Assembly: GCA_948739805.1 (NCBI GenBank)
Contig: CAPYID010000032.1
Location: 1 to 22,378, forward strand
Reading direction: 5' to 3'
Length of the DNA stretch: 22,378 nt
Source of the DNA: an uncultured Clostridia bacterium
Lineage (GTDB): Bacteria > Bacillota > Clostridia > TANB77 > CAG-508
Shown: positions 1 through 10,400 of the stretch, piece by piece
Layout of the letters: the number at the start of each line of letters is the position of its first letter
How positions within the stretch are numbered: position 1 is the stretch's first letter
Program-made: the position numbers and the translations under genes
The notes under the pieces: generated by a model
Seen by the model: only the letters and a program-made list of their open reading frames with translations
What the model was told of the DNA's origin: nothing
The model's database searches: none

Positions 1-115
1 CGATTTGAATACCTTTGGCATCTATAATTGATATTGATAATAATTGTCATTTGTGATATGTATTATTTGAATATCATAACCCATTCAATAATAATTTGTT
101 AGTTAATTTAAACAT
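1..115 (-). CDS. Leftward gene, 5' part only (unknown function)
   Basis: Reading leftward from the ATG at 115, the frame is open to the window edge for 38 codons with two in-frame UGA (Trp) codons. The visible N-terminus begins MFKLTNKLLLNGLWYSNN. The start is supported by a good AGGAG ribosome site 9 bases upstream. The leader is shared with the large early operon that begins at 21598, so this is probably the first gene of another early leftward operon continuing outside the window. No family is recognised from the fragment. Confidence 0.7.
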
Positions 116-181
116 TATATTTATCTCCTTTTTTTAATGTTTTTTTATGTGTAGATCATCAAAACACACAAACATATTATA
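116..181 (-). promoter_or_regulatory. Promoter/leader of the leftward gene at 115
   Basis: Read on the minus strand, a TATAAT (181-176) is followed by GTTTGTG (173-167), then a 21-base A-rich block (151-131), then the AGGAG site and ATG. The same three blocks in the same order stand before the gene at 21598. The -10 plus predicted start would give a leader of about 50 bases. No convincing -35 box is visible in the poly-T/poly-A tract behind it. Confidence 0.55.
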
Positions 182-457
182 TATTATTTTTTTTTATTTT
201 TAATTTTTTTTTAAAAAAATATATATTAAATATATATATATATATATGTGTATATGTATATATTAGTTGTATATATTAGTTGTATATATATATATTAATA
301 ATATACATATATTTACAACTATTATTATTTAAATATTAAAATAATATATATTTATATATATATATTTATATATATAAATAATATTATAATTAAATATTGC
401 TAATATTATTAGCACTCTATTAATTACATTGCTAAATAACACTAATTTTATATATAG
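182..457. other. AT-rich non-coding region, possible DNA-unwinding element
   Basis: Almost pure A/T, with long alternating TA runs and no supported gene on either strand. It contains two direct TAGTTGT repeats (264-270, 277-283), an inverted ACAACTA (315-321) and ACATATATTTAC (305-316), which recurs at 21849. It lies directly beside two DnaA-type boxes, the arrangement expected for an unwinding element of a replication origin. That role is inference. Confidence 0.45.
385..413 (+). promoter_or_regulatory. Candidate late promoter with overlapping dyad operator
   Basis: TATAAT at 385-390 is followed by a dyad at 399-413 (GCTAATA, 1-base centre, TATTAGC) that would cover the transcription start. 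The half-site ATTGCTAA (396-403) is repeated at 428-435, 32 bp away. This is the only strong dyad in the gap before the rightward virion genes, so it is a plausible repressor site controlling them. Function is inferred from position only. Confidence 0.4.
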
Positions 458-478
458 TTTTCCACATAGTTATCCACA
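458..478 (+). promoter_or_regulatory. Two adjacent DnaA boxes (candidate origin)
   Basis: TTTTCCACA (458-466) and TTATCCACA (470-478) lie in the same orientation, 12 bp start to start, inside a direct repeat of TCCACATAG. The second is an exact match to the classical DnaA box and the first differs at one position. They abut the AT-rich tract to the left. Confidence 0.55.
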
Positions 479-497
479 TAGAACAACTACAGGATTA

Positions 498-543
498 GGG
501 GGTACTTTTTTTGGGGGTGTAGGGGGGTCAATATATGTCCCCC
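498..543 (+). promoter_or_regulatory. G-rich block; hairpin over the terminase ribosome site and start
   Basis: Three G runs (498-502, 513-517, 522-527) are followed by a C run at 539-543. The last G run is the ribosome-binding site of the terminase gene. It can pair with CCCCC in codons 2-3, placing the ATG (535-537) in an 11-base loop. The two earlier G runs could compete for the same C run. Such a block is exceptional in this AT-rich sequence and could control translation, form a quadruplex, or be a packaging or replication signal. Confidence 0.5.
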
Positions 544-2061
544 AAGAAATTTCTAAAAACCAAGGGGTATGATACAATTAGACATGAAAGGGTAGGAATG
601 TCTTTAAATACCAACATTGAATTCATTGAAGCGTTTTATTGATTAATAGAAACATATCAAGAAATAGTAAATAGAGAAGAACTTACTTTAAGAGCAGCAT
701 ATCTAGTATCATCAAGATTTAGTGCAAAGACATGAAGCCTAGAACATTTCATCATATTACTTTTAATCCAACCTAATGTTAATGTGGTTATTAACTATGT
801 AAGAAGTAGGGGAGAAGATGTTTTAAAAGCAATGAGTAGTATAGAAACATTAATAAGACAATATACAAACAACCAAATAAAAGTAAAAGTAAATGGACAA
901 AAAAGAGAAATAACTTTAAACAACAATAAAATAAACTTTATTATCCTTAATGAAATAAACCAAAAAGTAGAAAAAACGGGTGGGAAGATAGGAGCACCTA
1001 TTGAATATAATGCAGAGTATATCATTACATTCTTTGAAGAAGCATCGCAATTAGAAGAAAACCTTGTATTAAACTTTAGACAAAGTGTGCGTGGATCCAA
1101 TAATACACAAAAACTATTTATCTTTGCATCCAATCCATGAGTAAAGCAACATTGACTAATGAAGAAATTTAGTAGAGTATTACCAGAGAACCAAGAAATG
1201 GAAAATGAATTATTAGAAAAAGGTTATAACAAATATTTCGATAAAGATAAAAGAGAACTATATTTTAGACCAAGATATACTTTAAACCACCATGTAGAAC
1301 CTTCAGACATCAAAGAAATAGAAATGCTTAAAGATATCAATTATGCTAAATGAAGGGTAGTATCTTTAGGTTTTAGTGGTAATAGTGAAGGAGCAATCTA
1401 TCAAGCATCATTACAAAGACTTAACGAACAAGTAAACTATAACTCTAAAGGAATATTAGTAGGTGGTATAGATTGGGGAGATGGGAAATCAAAGACTGCT
1501 TCGCCTACAACTGCATATATAGGAACAGTGGATATCTCTAAGGGAGTAGATATCTTTGATGAATACGAACATTGAAACAATAGGGGAGAATATCTAAACA
1601 CTCATCAACAATTAGAAAGAATATGTGATTTCTACATTAAGTGATATAAGAAACTAAATAGAGCAATGACTATCTATATCGATAATGCTGCTTTAGGAGA
1701 CTTTTATAAAACATTACAAGAAGTTTTAAGAGCAAAAGGATATAATGAAACACAAATAGAATTCTTACCAGCATTTAAACCAAAAAACACATGAGAAAGA
1801 GTAGAAACATTAAATGTTATGTTATCTTTAGGAGTGTTTAGATTTGATAAAAATGTTTGTCCTGGTCTATATAATGCTTTAGATAACTGTTATGAAATAG
1901 TTAAACTTAACCCTACTGAAGAAATGAAAAGACAAAGGTCTCATGATTGAACGCATTGAATACATGCGATTGAATATTTATTAGGAGAATACTTTAAAGA
2001 CTTCCAAGAACAATTCCCTATCCTAATGTCTTCAAAAGTAAGCAATACAATAGTTATTTAA
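535..2061 (+). CDS. terL: Phage terminase, large subunit (packaging ATPase/nuclease)
   Basis: 508 aa under code 4; Trp is encoded by 10 UGA and 1 UGG. The ATPase half shows a degenerate P-loop (SSRFSAKT, about 59-66), a Walker B with its glutamate (YIITFFEEA, Glu168/169) and a coupling motif ending ASNP (about 194-201). The nuclease half shows the three acidic sites of the RNase H-like fold: Asp313 in GIDWGDG, Asp383 in IYIDNAA and Asp471 in SHDWTHW. The protein would dock on the portal and pump and cut DNA into proheads. The start at 535 has an AGGGGGG site; ATG 598 with GAAAGGG upstream is an alternative. No small terminase gene is seen beside it. Portal follows after 22 bases, the usual phage order. 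Confidence 0.9.
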
Positions 2062-2083
2062 AAAATGATATAATGGAAGAATT

Positions 2084-3646
2084 ATGAAGAATTTCTCAAG
2101 TGGTAAAGATATAGAACAAATACAAATAGATTTTCAAGAACAATTAGTAAGAAGTGTTATCGATACAACTATTTCAAAAGTTATCTTTCAACCTAAAAAA
2201 CAAGATATCTCTAATGAGTGAAAAGAAGCAATAGATCTAATCCTTAAAAACAATAACCTAGAAAGACTTTTAAAATTTGATGTAAGACAAAAATCATTAC
2301 ATGGTAAAAGTTATGTTGGTTTTGATATCTTCGAAAATGAACCTATTATATGAGTAAATGAATATAACGCTAGAAACCAAGCATTAAGACTTAACGGACA
2401 AACACAATATGCGGTAAGAGTAGTTAGGGACTATTCTACAATAGCAAACTCTACACCTATATTAAGAAATGAAGTAACATATACCATCAATGATAAAACA
2501 TATCTATTCTTAGGTGGTTTTGGAATTAGTGTTAATAACCAAGCAAATCCTAACTATAAAGAAGCAGAGAAACAATATAATAAATCATTAGAGAAATTAT
2601 CAAACGCATCTTTTCCATGAGACTATGTTTCAATAACAACACCAAAATATATAGTGGAACAACATAAGTTTGGAGTACATAAACATAACTTAGGAGTTAT
2701 CCCTGTAGAAGAAATGTTAAATAAAGACATTTTAGATTATGGTAATGATAATTATTTAAGTGATTGATACCCAGCAAGAGACTACATCCCTTTAATAGCA
2801 CAATACATTAAATATATCGCATGAGAATTAAACTTAGACCATACAAGGGTTATTGGTATGTTTAGTCAACAAGATATTCAAAACATTAAAAATCAAGCAA
2901 GTGGAATAGCAAATAGCACAAACCCTATTGATAAACTTAAATCAATCATTGAAGGTTATTCACAAAGACAAATATATAATGCTTTTGATAATGTAGGTGA
3001 AGATAATGCTATTAAGAAAAAACTTATTATAAGAAGTGTAGGGTCTGAAGGAGCGGGAATTCAAGTCATGAACTCACACTTTGATGGAGAAAAACACTCT
3101 AATGGATTACAATCAATCATTTCATTAGTTTATAAAATATGTGGTTATAGTTGAAGTGCTAATGATACAACAGGGACATATGAAAATGTTAGTCAAACAC
3201 AAAACAATTTAAGAAGTGTCTTTGAAACAACAAAAGAGAAAAATGAATTATTTACTAGACAATGAAAACATTTCTTATTAAAGATATTTTATGTTATCTT
3301 TAAAAAACAAAAAACAATGTTAGAACTAGAAAAAGAGTTTGAAGAAAATGTAGATTTCCAAATAGTTTCAAACTTATTAATGAACGAACAAAATGATTGA
3401 AGAAAAAACATGGAATTATATAGAGCAGAACTTGCTTCAAAAGAAAGAGCAATAAAATTAATTTGACCTAATTTAACTGATGATGAAGTACAACAAGAAA
3501 TAGAAGCAATTAACCAACAAAAAGAAGAAGTCTTATGAGAAGAAAATAAAGATAAGGAATTTGACAATGGAGCATTTAATAATCAAAAACCTTTTGGTTC
3601 CAAAGCATATAACAAAAATGAAGATGGTGAAGTAAATGGAAGATAA
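2084..3646 (+). CDS. Phage portal protein
   Basis: 520 aa, directly after the large terminase with a GGAAGA ribosome site. The length, the terminase-portal order and the C-terminal half fit SPP1 gp6-type portals. That half has a GxQVMN strand, then a segment around residues 340-390 reading ICGYSWSANDTTGTYENVSQ followed by a charged helix, resembling the stretch of that family where the tunnel helix is followed by the TATEV-like motif. The C-terminus (about 430-520) is charged and coiled-coil-like. It would form the dodecameric DNA gate of the capsid and the terminase dock. Its last 11 bases overlap the next gene, implying coupled translation. The family assignment is by resemblance and context. 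Confidence 0.75.
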
Positions 3647-6548
3647 ACTAAACGGAAGATTATATCAAAACCAATTTGATTATGTAGGAGAAAACTTACT
3701 TAATGAAGTAGGTGATAATTTAACAACAAAAGTAGGGAAATCTATTATTGTTTATAAATTTAGAAAAACAAGCGGAACAATTAAACTTACAAATTTAGGA
3801 GAAAGAAGTTTAGAATATGATAACAATATTTTTAGACAATCTACAAATGTTTATACTGGTAAAGAACCTATAACTGTAGTATGAGACAATAGTACAAAAC
3901 TAACATTAGATAATCAAGATAACATCATTAAAGAGTGTAAAGTAGGAACATATTATAATCTTTATTTTGAAGCATCAGCGGATGCTAATTTAACCATAGA
4001 CAATATAAGCATCTTAGATAAAAACTATGTAAATACATATATCACCAAAACAATTAATTTAAAATCTTATGATTGAGAAATAAATGAAAATGATATGTTA
4101 GAGTATTTATATCTAATTTTAGATAAAAGAAATCAATCTTTACAATGATTAGAAATAAATAATTATAAAAACTATTACCAAGAAGAAACAAGAAAGTTTA
4201 TTGAAAGTAATATTACCTTTGAAAACATTAACCTTAAATATTCACAAAGTGGTAAAACATTAATAGACTTTATCCAATTAGGAGCAATAGGAGAAGGTTA
4301 TGCTTTCCCTATAGAAAAATATGATGATAAAGGAAAAGCAATCATTACATTAGATGAAAAGTTATTATTAAGAGAAAAAGATGGAGTAAGTCAAATCCAA
4401 TATGACTTTAATAATGGAGTAGCAAATAGTGATTTCCTATTTTGGGGAAGACCTAAAGAAACATTAATCAATAAAGAAAATGATGTATATAAAATTAATG
4501 TATCTAAAACACAAATGTTATTTCCTAGATTAGCAAACTTCCCTAAAAGTGGAACGTTCTTTTATAACAAACCAAATCTAAATTCTTTTGTAGTTTTAAA
4601 AAGCGAACCAACAAAAGAAGGGATATGAAGTTCATATAAAGAAGCATATAAAGGTAATAATAGAATAGGAGAATATAACGTAGATAAAACAAAGCAAGTT
4701 TTAACTGGTTTTAAATGTGATGTAAATGATGTTAGAAATTCAAATCCAAATTGAAGTACATATATCAATTGAGATAACACAAATAACATTAATTTACACT
4801 TAGATAATTTAGATCTATCTTCAATTCCATATGTAAAAAATACTAATAGCATAATAAGACAATCGACATATTGTGAATTCTTTATTTCCAATGCTTTTTT
4901 AAATTGATATACTGATGTAATTAAATTTGATTATAGAGAAACTACTAAATGAAAATTAACAGATGTTATAGGTGTTTTAGGTTCAACAATAAATACATTA
5001 GTAGGTGGATTAGACATAGGATGAACCAACACTTTAAACTTAGCGCCATCGCAACCTTTAAACTTTTTAATACCATGTATTTCTTTTGAAGATGGTAAAT
5101 CAGCATTAAGTGAAACCGCACCATTACCAAGTGATATCTTTATTGATAACAACATTAAAAAAGTATTACCAACAGCAACTAATGTTTTAACAAGTTGAAA
5201 CTTTAGTTTAACAGACCAATTTGTAGATGAAACAATTAAAGATAATTTAATAAGTGAAGTTGGTAAAGGTTTATATGGAATATGAAATACTAAATATTTA
5301 GGACAAACAAGAGATGAAAACGGAAATAAATTATTAAGTGATGGAAGACCATTATTATTAAATTTAAATACTTTTAGATTATATCAACCATCAACAACAA
5401 ATGGATTTATATTGGATGTAGATAAACACCATACAATAGGAGAGTGTGATTATAAATTAAGTGCTTATAATGTTAATAATGAAACAATCTATTCTTTATA
5501 TAGTGAAACAAATGCTAAAGCAAGAAATGAAATAACTATATGAGAGAACTTAAACAAATATAACTATTATGATAAATTTAACACCGTAGGAACCGCAAAT
5601 TGACCTAGTGAAGTAAAACCACCTAAACCAATATATAATGCTACAACAATTAATGTAGCAAATAATTTAAGATTTACACCATTTGCTATACCTATTAATT
5701 TATATGATTTTGATTGAGCGAACAAATCAACAGGTGGTTCAATTGAAACAACATTTACAACAAGTCATAGTGATGGTTGATTTACAGGAACAAGCGCATG
5801 AATTGAAATTAATAGAACATTTACTTTTCCACAAAATTATAACTATATAACAATACCGGGAGATGCTAATAATTATTATGATGTTGATATAGTTATTTCT
5901 ATACCAAGAACAATAAATGTTTCAGAAATAAAAAATATCATTTTTAAATTTGATAAGAATTCAAACTTTGAAAATATAAAAGTAGAAAATCCAAATAGCA
6001 ATCTTTTAAAAGACAAAATATTAAATGGAGATGGAAGAGTATATGAATTTTATGATAATGAATTAGGAATATTAATTTCATATGATTTACATATTTATGG
6101 TATAGGTGTGTCGTATTATGTTAAAACACCATTTGGAAAAGACTTAATGAGTTTTTATGCTAGATATAGATATTTTGGTTATATGATTAAAGAAATAAAT
6201 TCAGCAACAAATGAAATCAAAATATCATTTAGACATGATGCTTGATTATATATACAAAAGAAAACAAATGATAACCTTGAAAATATTGTTGGTTTTGGTA
6301 CATCTAATCATGTATTAGGACAAACACCAGAAGAAACCATTAGAAATATTATCAATAATCCTAGTGGTAATCATAGAAAACAAGCAACAACATATGGATT
6401 TGCTACAAATTTAAATGAAACTATAATTAATGGTACAAATATTTATACATGAAATAAAGATGATTTTATTAAAGATTACATTTATAATTTTAAATATGGA
6501 GTAATGTTTAATACACCTATAATTGAAAGTATAGACATAGAAATTTAA
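3636..6548 (+). CDS. Large virion/tail protein, 970 aa, family not recognised
   Basis: 970 aa, starting inside the end of the portal gene. It is rich in Asn, Thr, Tyr and aromatic beta-strand-like segments, with no signal peptide, membrane span or coiled coil that I can see. Many Trp are UGA. By position (after portal, before the tail fibre) it should be a tail component. In short-tailed phages this place and size would suit a tail-knob, tail-hub or tubular protein. I recognise no motif, so the tail role is inference from order. It is the longest gene in the window, but repeats typical of a tape-measure protein (long helical heptads, membrane segments) are absent. Confidence 0.6.
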
Positions 6549-6560
6549 GGAGAATAATTA

Positions 6561-8942
6561 ATGAAAAATCCATTTAATCAAATAGCAACATTTCAAGATT
6601 ATGTAGATATTATTGGAATGCCTAAAGAACAATTACAAAGTGAAGAAGCACAAAATAGAATTAATAAATGATTAGTTCAAGCAACCGAACAATTTGATAG
6701 TATGATAAGTGGAAATGGTAAGTTAGGGAGACTTTACCGTTGATTTAATGAATTAAAAGATAATGAAGAAGATAACTATAAAAAATATAAATTAATCAAA
6801 GCAATATGTTCGTGAGTAGAGACTTTTGTTATTAAAGGTAAGTTTTGAGTAGATGGATTACCAGTAATTAATTCCAATGTAGATATTCAAATTAATTCAA
6901 GTAGTAATGATAGTAATGTGGAAATGAAAAGAAAAGACATTATCCAAGATTTAGTATCAATAGGTTTATATCAAACAACAAACTTTGGAGATAGCAATAC
7001 ATATCAAGACAATCAACAAAATGCTAATCAATTAATAGAAGAATTAGTAGTTTTATCTAAAAACGAATTAAACAATGATTATTTAAAAGTTCATCCACAA
7101 AAACCTTTACAAGGTAATTTAGACTTTGCTAACAATGATTTAGTTAATGGTGGAAACATTATTGGTTCAACACAACAAGCAAGAAATAAAATTCAATATT
7201 ACAACATTTTAGATAGCACAATAGATTTATCAAAGAATACTATTATTGGATCTATTCCGGTAGACCCTAACCAACTACAATCAATAAATGAAGAAATCAC
7301 AAAATTAAAAGAAGAACAAAAAATTCAAAATATAGATATTCGAGCAAATAGAGATGCTTTAACCATAAGAGAGCAAATAGACGACCAACAAAACACATCT
7401 TTAAGAGATTTAAATGCTAGAATTATTCGTAATATAAACCAACTTGGAGTTCATAAAAGTTTAATTGAAGACAATATAAGAAACATTGCTGTTAACTCAA
7501 GAAACATCCAAAACAACACAAATAACATACAAACAAATACAACTAATATAACTGCTTTAGATGGTAGATTAGTTAGTGTTAGTTCATTGTTAAATGATAC
7601 AATTAATGGATTAAAAACATTAAAACCATTTCAATATGTGGGAGAGTATCAAGCAGGGACAACTTATAGAATAAATCAAGCGGTTAGTTTAAACAATAAT
7701 TTATATTTATCTAAAGAAGACAATAACACTACCACACCACCAGGTGCTAAATGATTATTATTAAATGAAGATTTTGCTACCATTGATTTAACACAATACT
7801 ATACAAAATTAGAAGTTAATGCTATTAGAAATGCTTTACAAAATAGTATCAATACAAACACAACAAATATTACAACTATTAGAAATAATTATTTAGATAA
7901 GACATCAACAAGCAATAACATAATAGCAGGTAATAGTACATACTTTACGCACTCCGTTTATGTAAATCAACCATATAATGCTAACTTAACACCTAATTAT
8001 GATTTTTTGGTAAATGGTAATTCAAGTTTAGACAATGCTATTTTTAATGGAAATGTAGAGTTTACAAATAGCCCAACAGTACCTACTCCAACAGCAGATA
8101 ACCACGCAACAAATAAAGGATATGTTGATACCGCTATAAGAAATAATACGCCAAGTTTAAGCGGAGTAGTTCAAACCACAGGAAACCAAACAATATCAGG
8201 AACCAAAACATTTAATTCATCTATTGAATTAGGAAATAATACTTACCTTACTAAAACTACTAATAATACTTTATTATTAGCAACAATAATTAACCAAGGA
8301 CAAAAGTACGTTGATATTTTATTCCAACAACCAACTAATGGATTTAGAAATTATTGTAATATTAATTTAAAAGTTAAAAATGGTTCTAATGGTACACCAA
8401 CTACCGTTTTTAGTTTACAAACAAGAGATACAAATGCTGGAGTATACGCAACTTGTGAAGGAGATAAATTTTCTTTTACAAATCCAACCAAAGTATCAAA
8501 TGTAGCAACTCCTACAAATGATTATGACGCAGCAAATAAAGGATATGTTGATTCGAGAGCAGGAGCAACATTACCAAACTGAGAACGTGTACATAGTGTT
8601 TCAAATTTTAACCCGATAGATGGAGCAACTATTAATTATCTTTTTATGAATGATTATGAATATCTAATATATATAGATACATTTAATACCGTTTTAAAAG
8701 GACAAGCACAAATACATTTTTTTCCAAATTTCAAGGGAACAAATGATGAAGTAGTAGATGATGATTATATAACAAGGATGTTTTTAGCGCACACCGGACA
8801 AAATGGTAAAAGTTGAAATACCGATTTTTTTACTATTGGAATTTTTAGACGAAGCCAAATTAGATTTTTACCAAATGAAAGAAACTACAATGCTTTAAAT
8901 GGTGTAAAAATGAATATAAGAATATATAGGAGAAGGCAATAA
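6561..8942 (+). CDS. Tail fibre / receptor-binding protein
   Basis: 793 aa with an AAGGAG site 8 bases before ATG. The N-terminal region (about 1-120) is probably the virion attachment part. Residues about 240-350 are a long Asn/Thr-rich coiled coil (repeated NNI/TNI heptads), as in trimeric fibres. Residues about 360-405 read FQYVGEYQAGTTYRINQAVS then a pattern ending PPGAKWLLL, resembling carbohydrate-binding modules of the CBM5/12 type. Two copies of the fibre motif ATNKGYVD/AANKGYVD occur at Asn518 and Asn659, each ending a repeat unit typical of phage fibre shafts. The C-terminal domain (about 670-793) is likely the receptor-binding tip. In a wall-less host, surface glycans or proteins would be the target. 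The stop overlaps the next start (TAATG). Confidence 0.8.
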
Positions 8943-9052
8943 TGAAACCTACATTAAAACGATGAAGAAAAAGAAGGCCAGCAAGCCATAGGTCTTATGG
9001 AGAAAAAAGAAATAGAGACAAGAAAAAGGAGAGAGAATATGAAGAATATTAA
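8942..9052 (+). CDS. 36-aa highly basic peptide
   Basis: Starts in the TAATG overlap with the fibre gene and has a strong AGGAG site inside that gene. The product, MKPTLKRWRKRRPASHRSYG plus a Lys/Arg-rich stretch, ends EREYEEY: about half the residues are Arg or Lys and the tail is acidic. It resembles a protamine-like or DNA-condensing/virion nucleic-acid-binding peptide, but I know no family. Its last 14 bases overlap the next gene. The strong ribosome site and the tight overlaps on both sides make it a likely real gene. Confidence 0.6.
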
Positions 9053-9437
9053 CTGAAATAAATTTACTTGAAACTCTTTAAAAGTATTATTAATATTAAT
9101 CTTAAACACGCCATTATTAGTTTTTCTAATAGGTTCTTTTGTTCCTTATGGTAAAATAGGGGAATTTAGATTAAGTTGAATAGACTACTTAAAACTAAGT
9201 GATAAAGTGGAATGATACCAAATATGAATACTTTACATGTTTATTCCCATAGGATTAGGATTATCAATAGGTTTTGTTAAATGGTTAGTTATTGAAGCAA
9301 AAAAAGAAAAGAGACATCAAGAAGTCTTAAAAGAGAATAAAAAGAACATGGAAGAGTTAAAGAAAGAAATAAGCAATAAAGAACAAGAAGAATTAGAAAA
9401 ACAAATCAAAAAAGTTAAAAAATATTTAGGAGATTAA
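9039..9437 (+). CDS. Membrane protein with two spans and a coiled-coil tail
   Basis: 132 aa; start chosen by AGGAG 7 bases upstream, overlapping the previous gene by 14 bases. Two membrane segments are visible (about 14-35 and 60-84), joined by a short loop, followed by a strongly charged Lys/Glu coiled coil (86-128) that is probably cytoplasmic. Trp codons are mostly UGA. It is the first of three consecutive membrane-protein genes between the fibre and scaffold genes. A holin-like or membrane-remodelling exit function is possible, but no sequence family is recognised. Confidence 0.7.
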
Positions 9438-9439
9438 AA

Positions 9440-10045
9440 ATGAATGTTAAAAAGTATTTAGAAACTGGAAATAAAGTACGGAAAGAACATTTCATTAAAA
9501 TAATTCTTTGAATATCAGGGATAACATTAACTATATTTTGAGCAGTTTTTGTAATTGCTACATCAATAAGTAGTGGTAAGAGATTAATATTAAGTGGAGA
9601 AGAAACAATTATTAAAACAACAAATGTTTCTACATTAAAAGATTATTTACAAAATGCTAATTATATAGTTTCAAACATTGGAGTGGATGAAACTACAGGA
9701 TTATTAAATACTATTAATTTTAGAAGAATATTAAAAGTATTAGATTGAAACCCTTTATGTTTAACATACGACCAAAATTTAACAGGATGATATATGTTAA
9801 TATTATTATCACCAATAGGTTATATGGGATGTATTTTTATAATAGCAGTAAATAAAAACATGATTACTCCACAAGCAATCAAAAAGACAAATAGAAAAGC
9901 ATTACAATTTGGTTATTTAGACCAAGCAAGCGTAACATATATATGTAATGAAATAGATTACAACACTGGAGAAAAAATAAGACCTGAAAAAAAAGGAAAT
10001 AAAGATGAAGAAGAAAATGAAAAAGATATGGAACAAAATAGTTAA
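9440..10045 (+). CDS. Membrane protein with two spans and a large loop
   Basis: 201 aa, starting 2 bases after the previous stop with TTTAGGAGATTAAAAATG as ribosome site and start. A first membrane span (about 21-43) is followed by an 85-residue polar loop and a second span (about 128-150). The C-terminal 50 residues are charged, ending in a Glu/Lys-rich tail. The topology suggests both ends inside and the loop exposed outside. Candidates are holin/exit protein, superinfection exclusion, or a virion membrane-interacting protein; none is proven. Confidence 0.65.
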
Positions 10046-10076
10046 AATATTTACATTTTGAATATAATTAAAAATT

Positions 10077-10367
10077 ATGAATAAAAAACAAAAATACATT
10101 ATCTTATCATTATTATCTTTATTTATATGAATTGGTTTAATTGTATTTTTAATTTTAATAGCAACAAAAGTAATTCATATTGATGGAATATGGGGAGCAA
10201 TAATTACATTAATATCAACACCATTATTATCACAATTGTTCGGAGCAATCCCTAAAGTTATTCATTATAAAAAAGTAAAACAAGAAGTACAAAAAGTAGA
10301 AGCAAAAAAGAAAGAAGCACAAAAAGCAATAGATAAAAATATTGTTAATAGAGATAGACTATTTTAA
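10077..10367 (+). CDS. Small membrane protein, holin-like topology
   Basis: 96 aa with two hydrophobic spans (about 7-31 and 37-57) and a strongly basic helical C-terminus (64-88). That arrangement is common in small phage holins, but wall-less hosts need no endolysin and none is seen, so the function is open. No ribosome site precedes the ATG. A TATAAT lies at 10063-10068, so a transcript could begin only a few bases before the start, giving a nearly leaderless mRNA. Confidence 0.6.
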
Positions 10368-10369
10368 TT

Positions 10370-10375
10370 TATAAT
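10370..10375 (+). promoter_or_regulatory. Possible -10 box before the head genes
   Basis: TATAAT, 26 bases before the scaffold ATG, would start a transcript with a short leader holding the AAGGAG site. No -35 is evident. This hexamer is expected often by chance in such AT-rich DNA, so support is weak. Confidence 0.25.
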
Positions 10376-10400
10376 TTTATTTATAAGGAGATTTAATATT

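Noticed and set aside
116..534. tRNA, riboswitch or CRISPR array in the AT-rich gap
   Set aside because: No cloverleaf, no regularly spaced long repeat and no known aptamer core could be found here or elsewhere in the window.
795..1133. Leftward open frame inside the terminase gene
   Set aside because: Fully overlaps the ATPase domain of the terminase, with no ribosome site; a shadow of the AT-rich coding strand.
4562..5155. Two leftward frames within the 970-aa gene
   Set aside because: Opposite strand of a long continuous gene; no ribosome site and no sensible domain.
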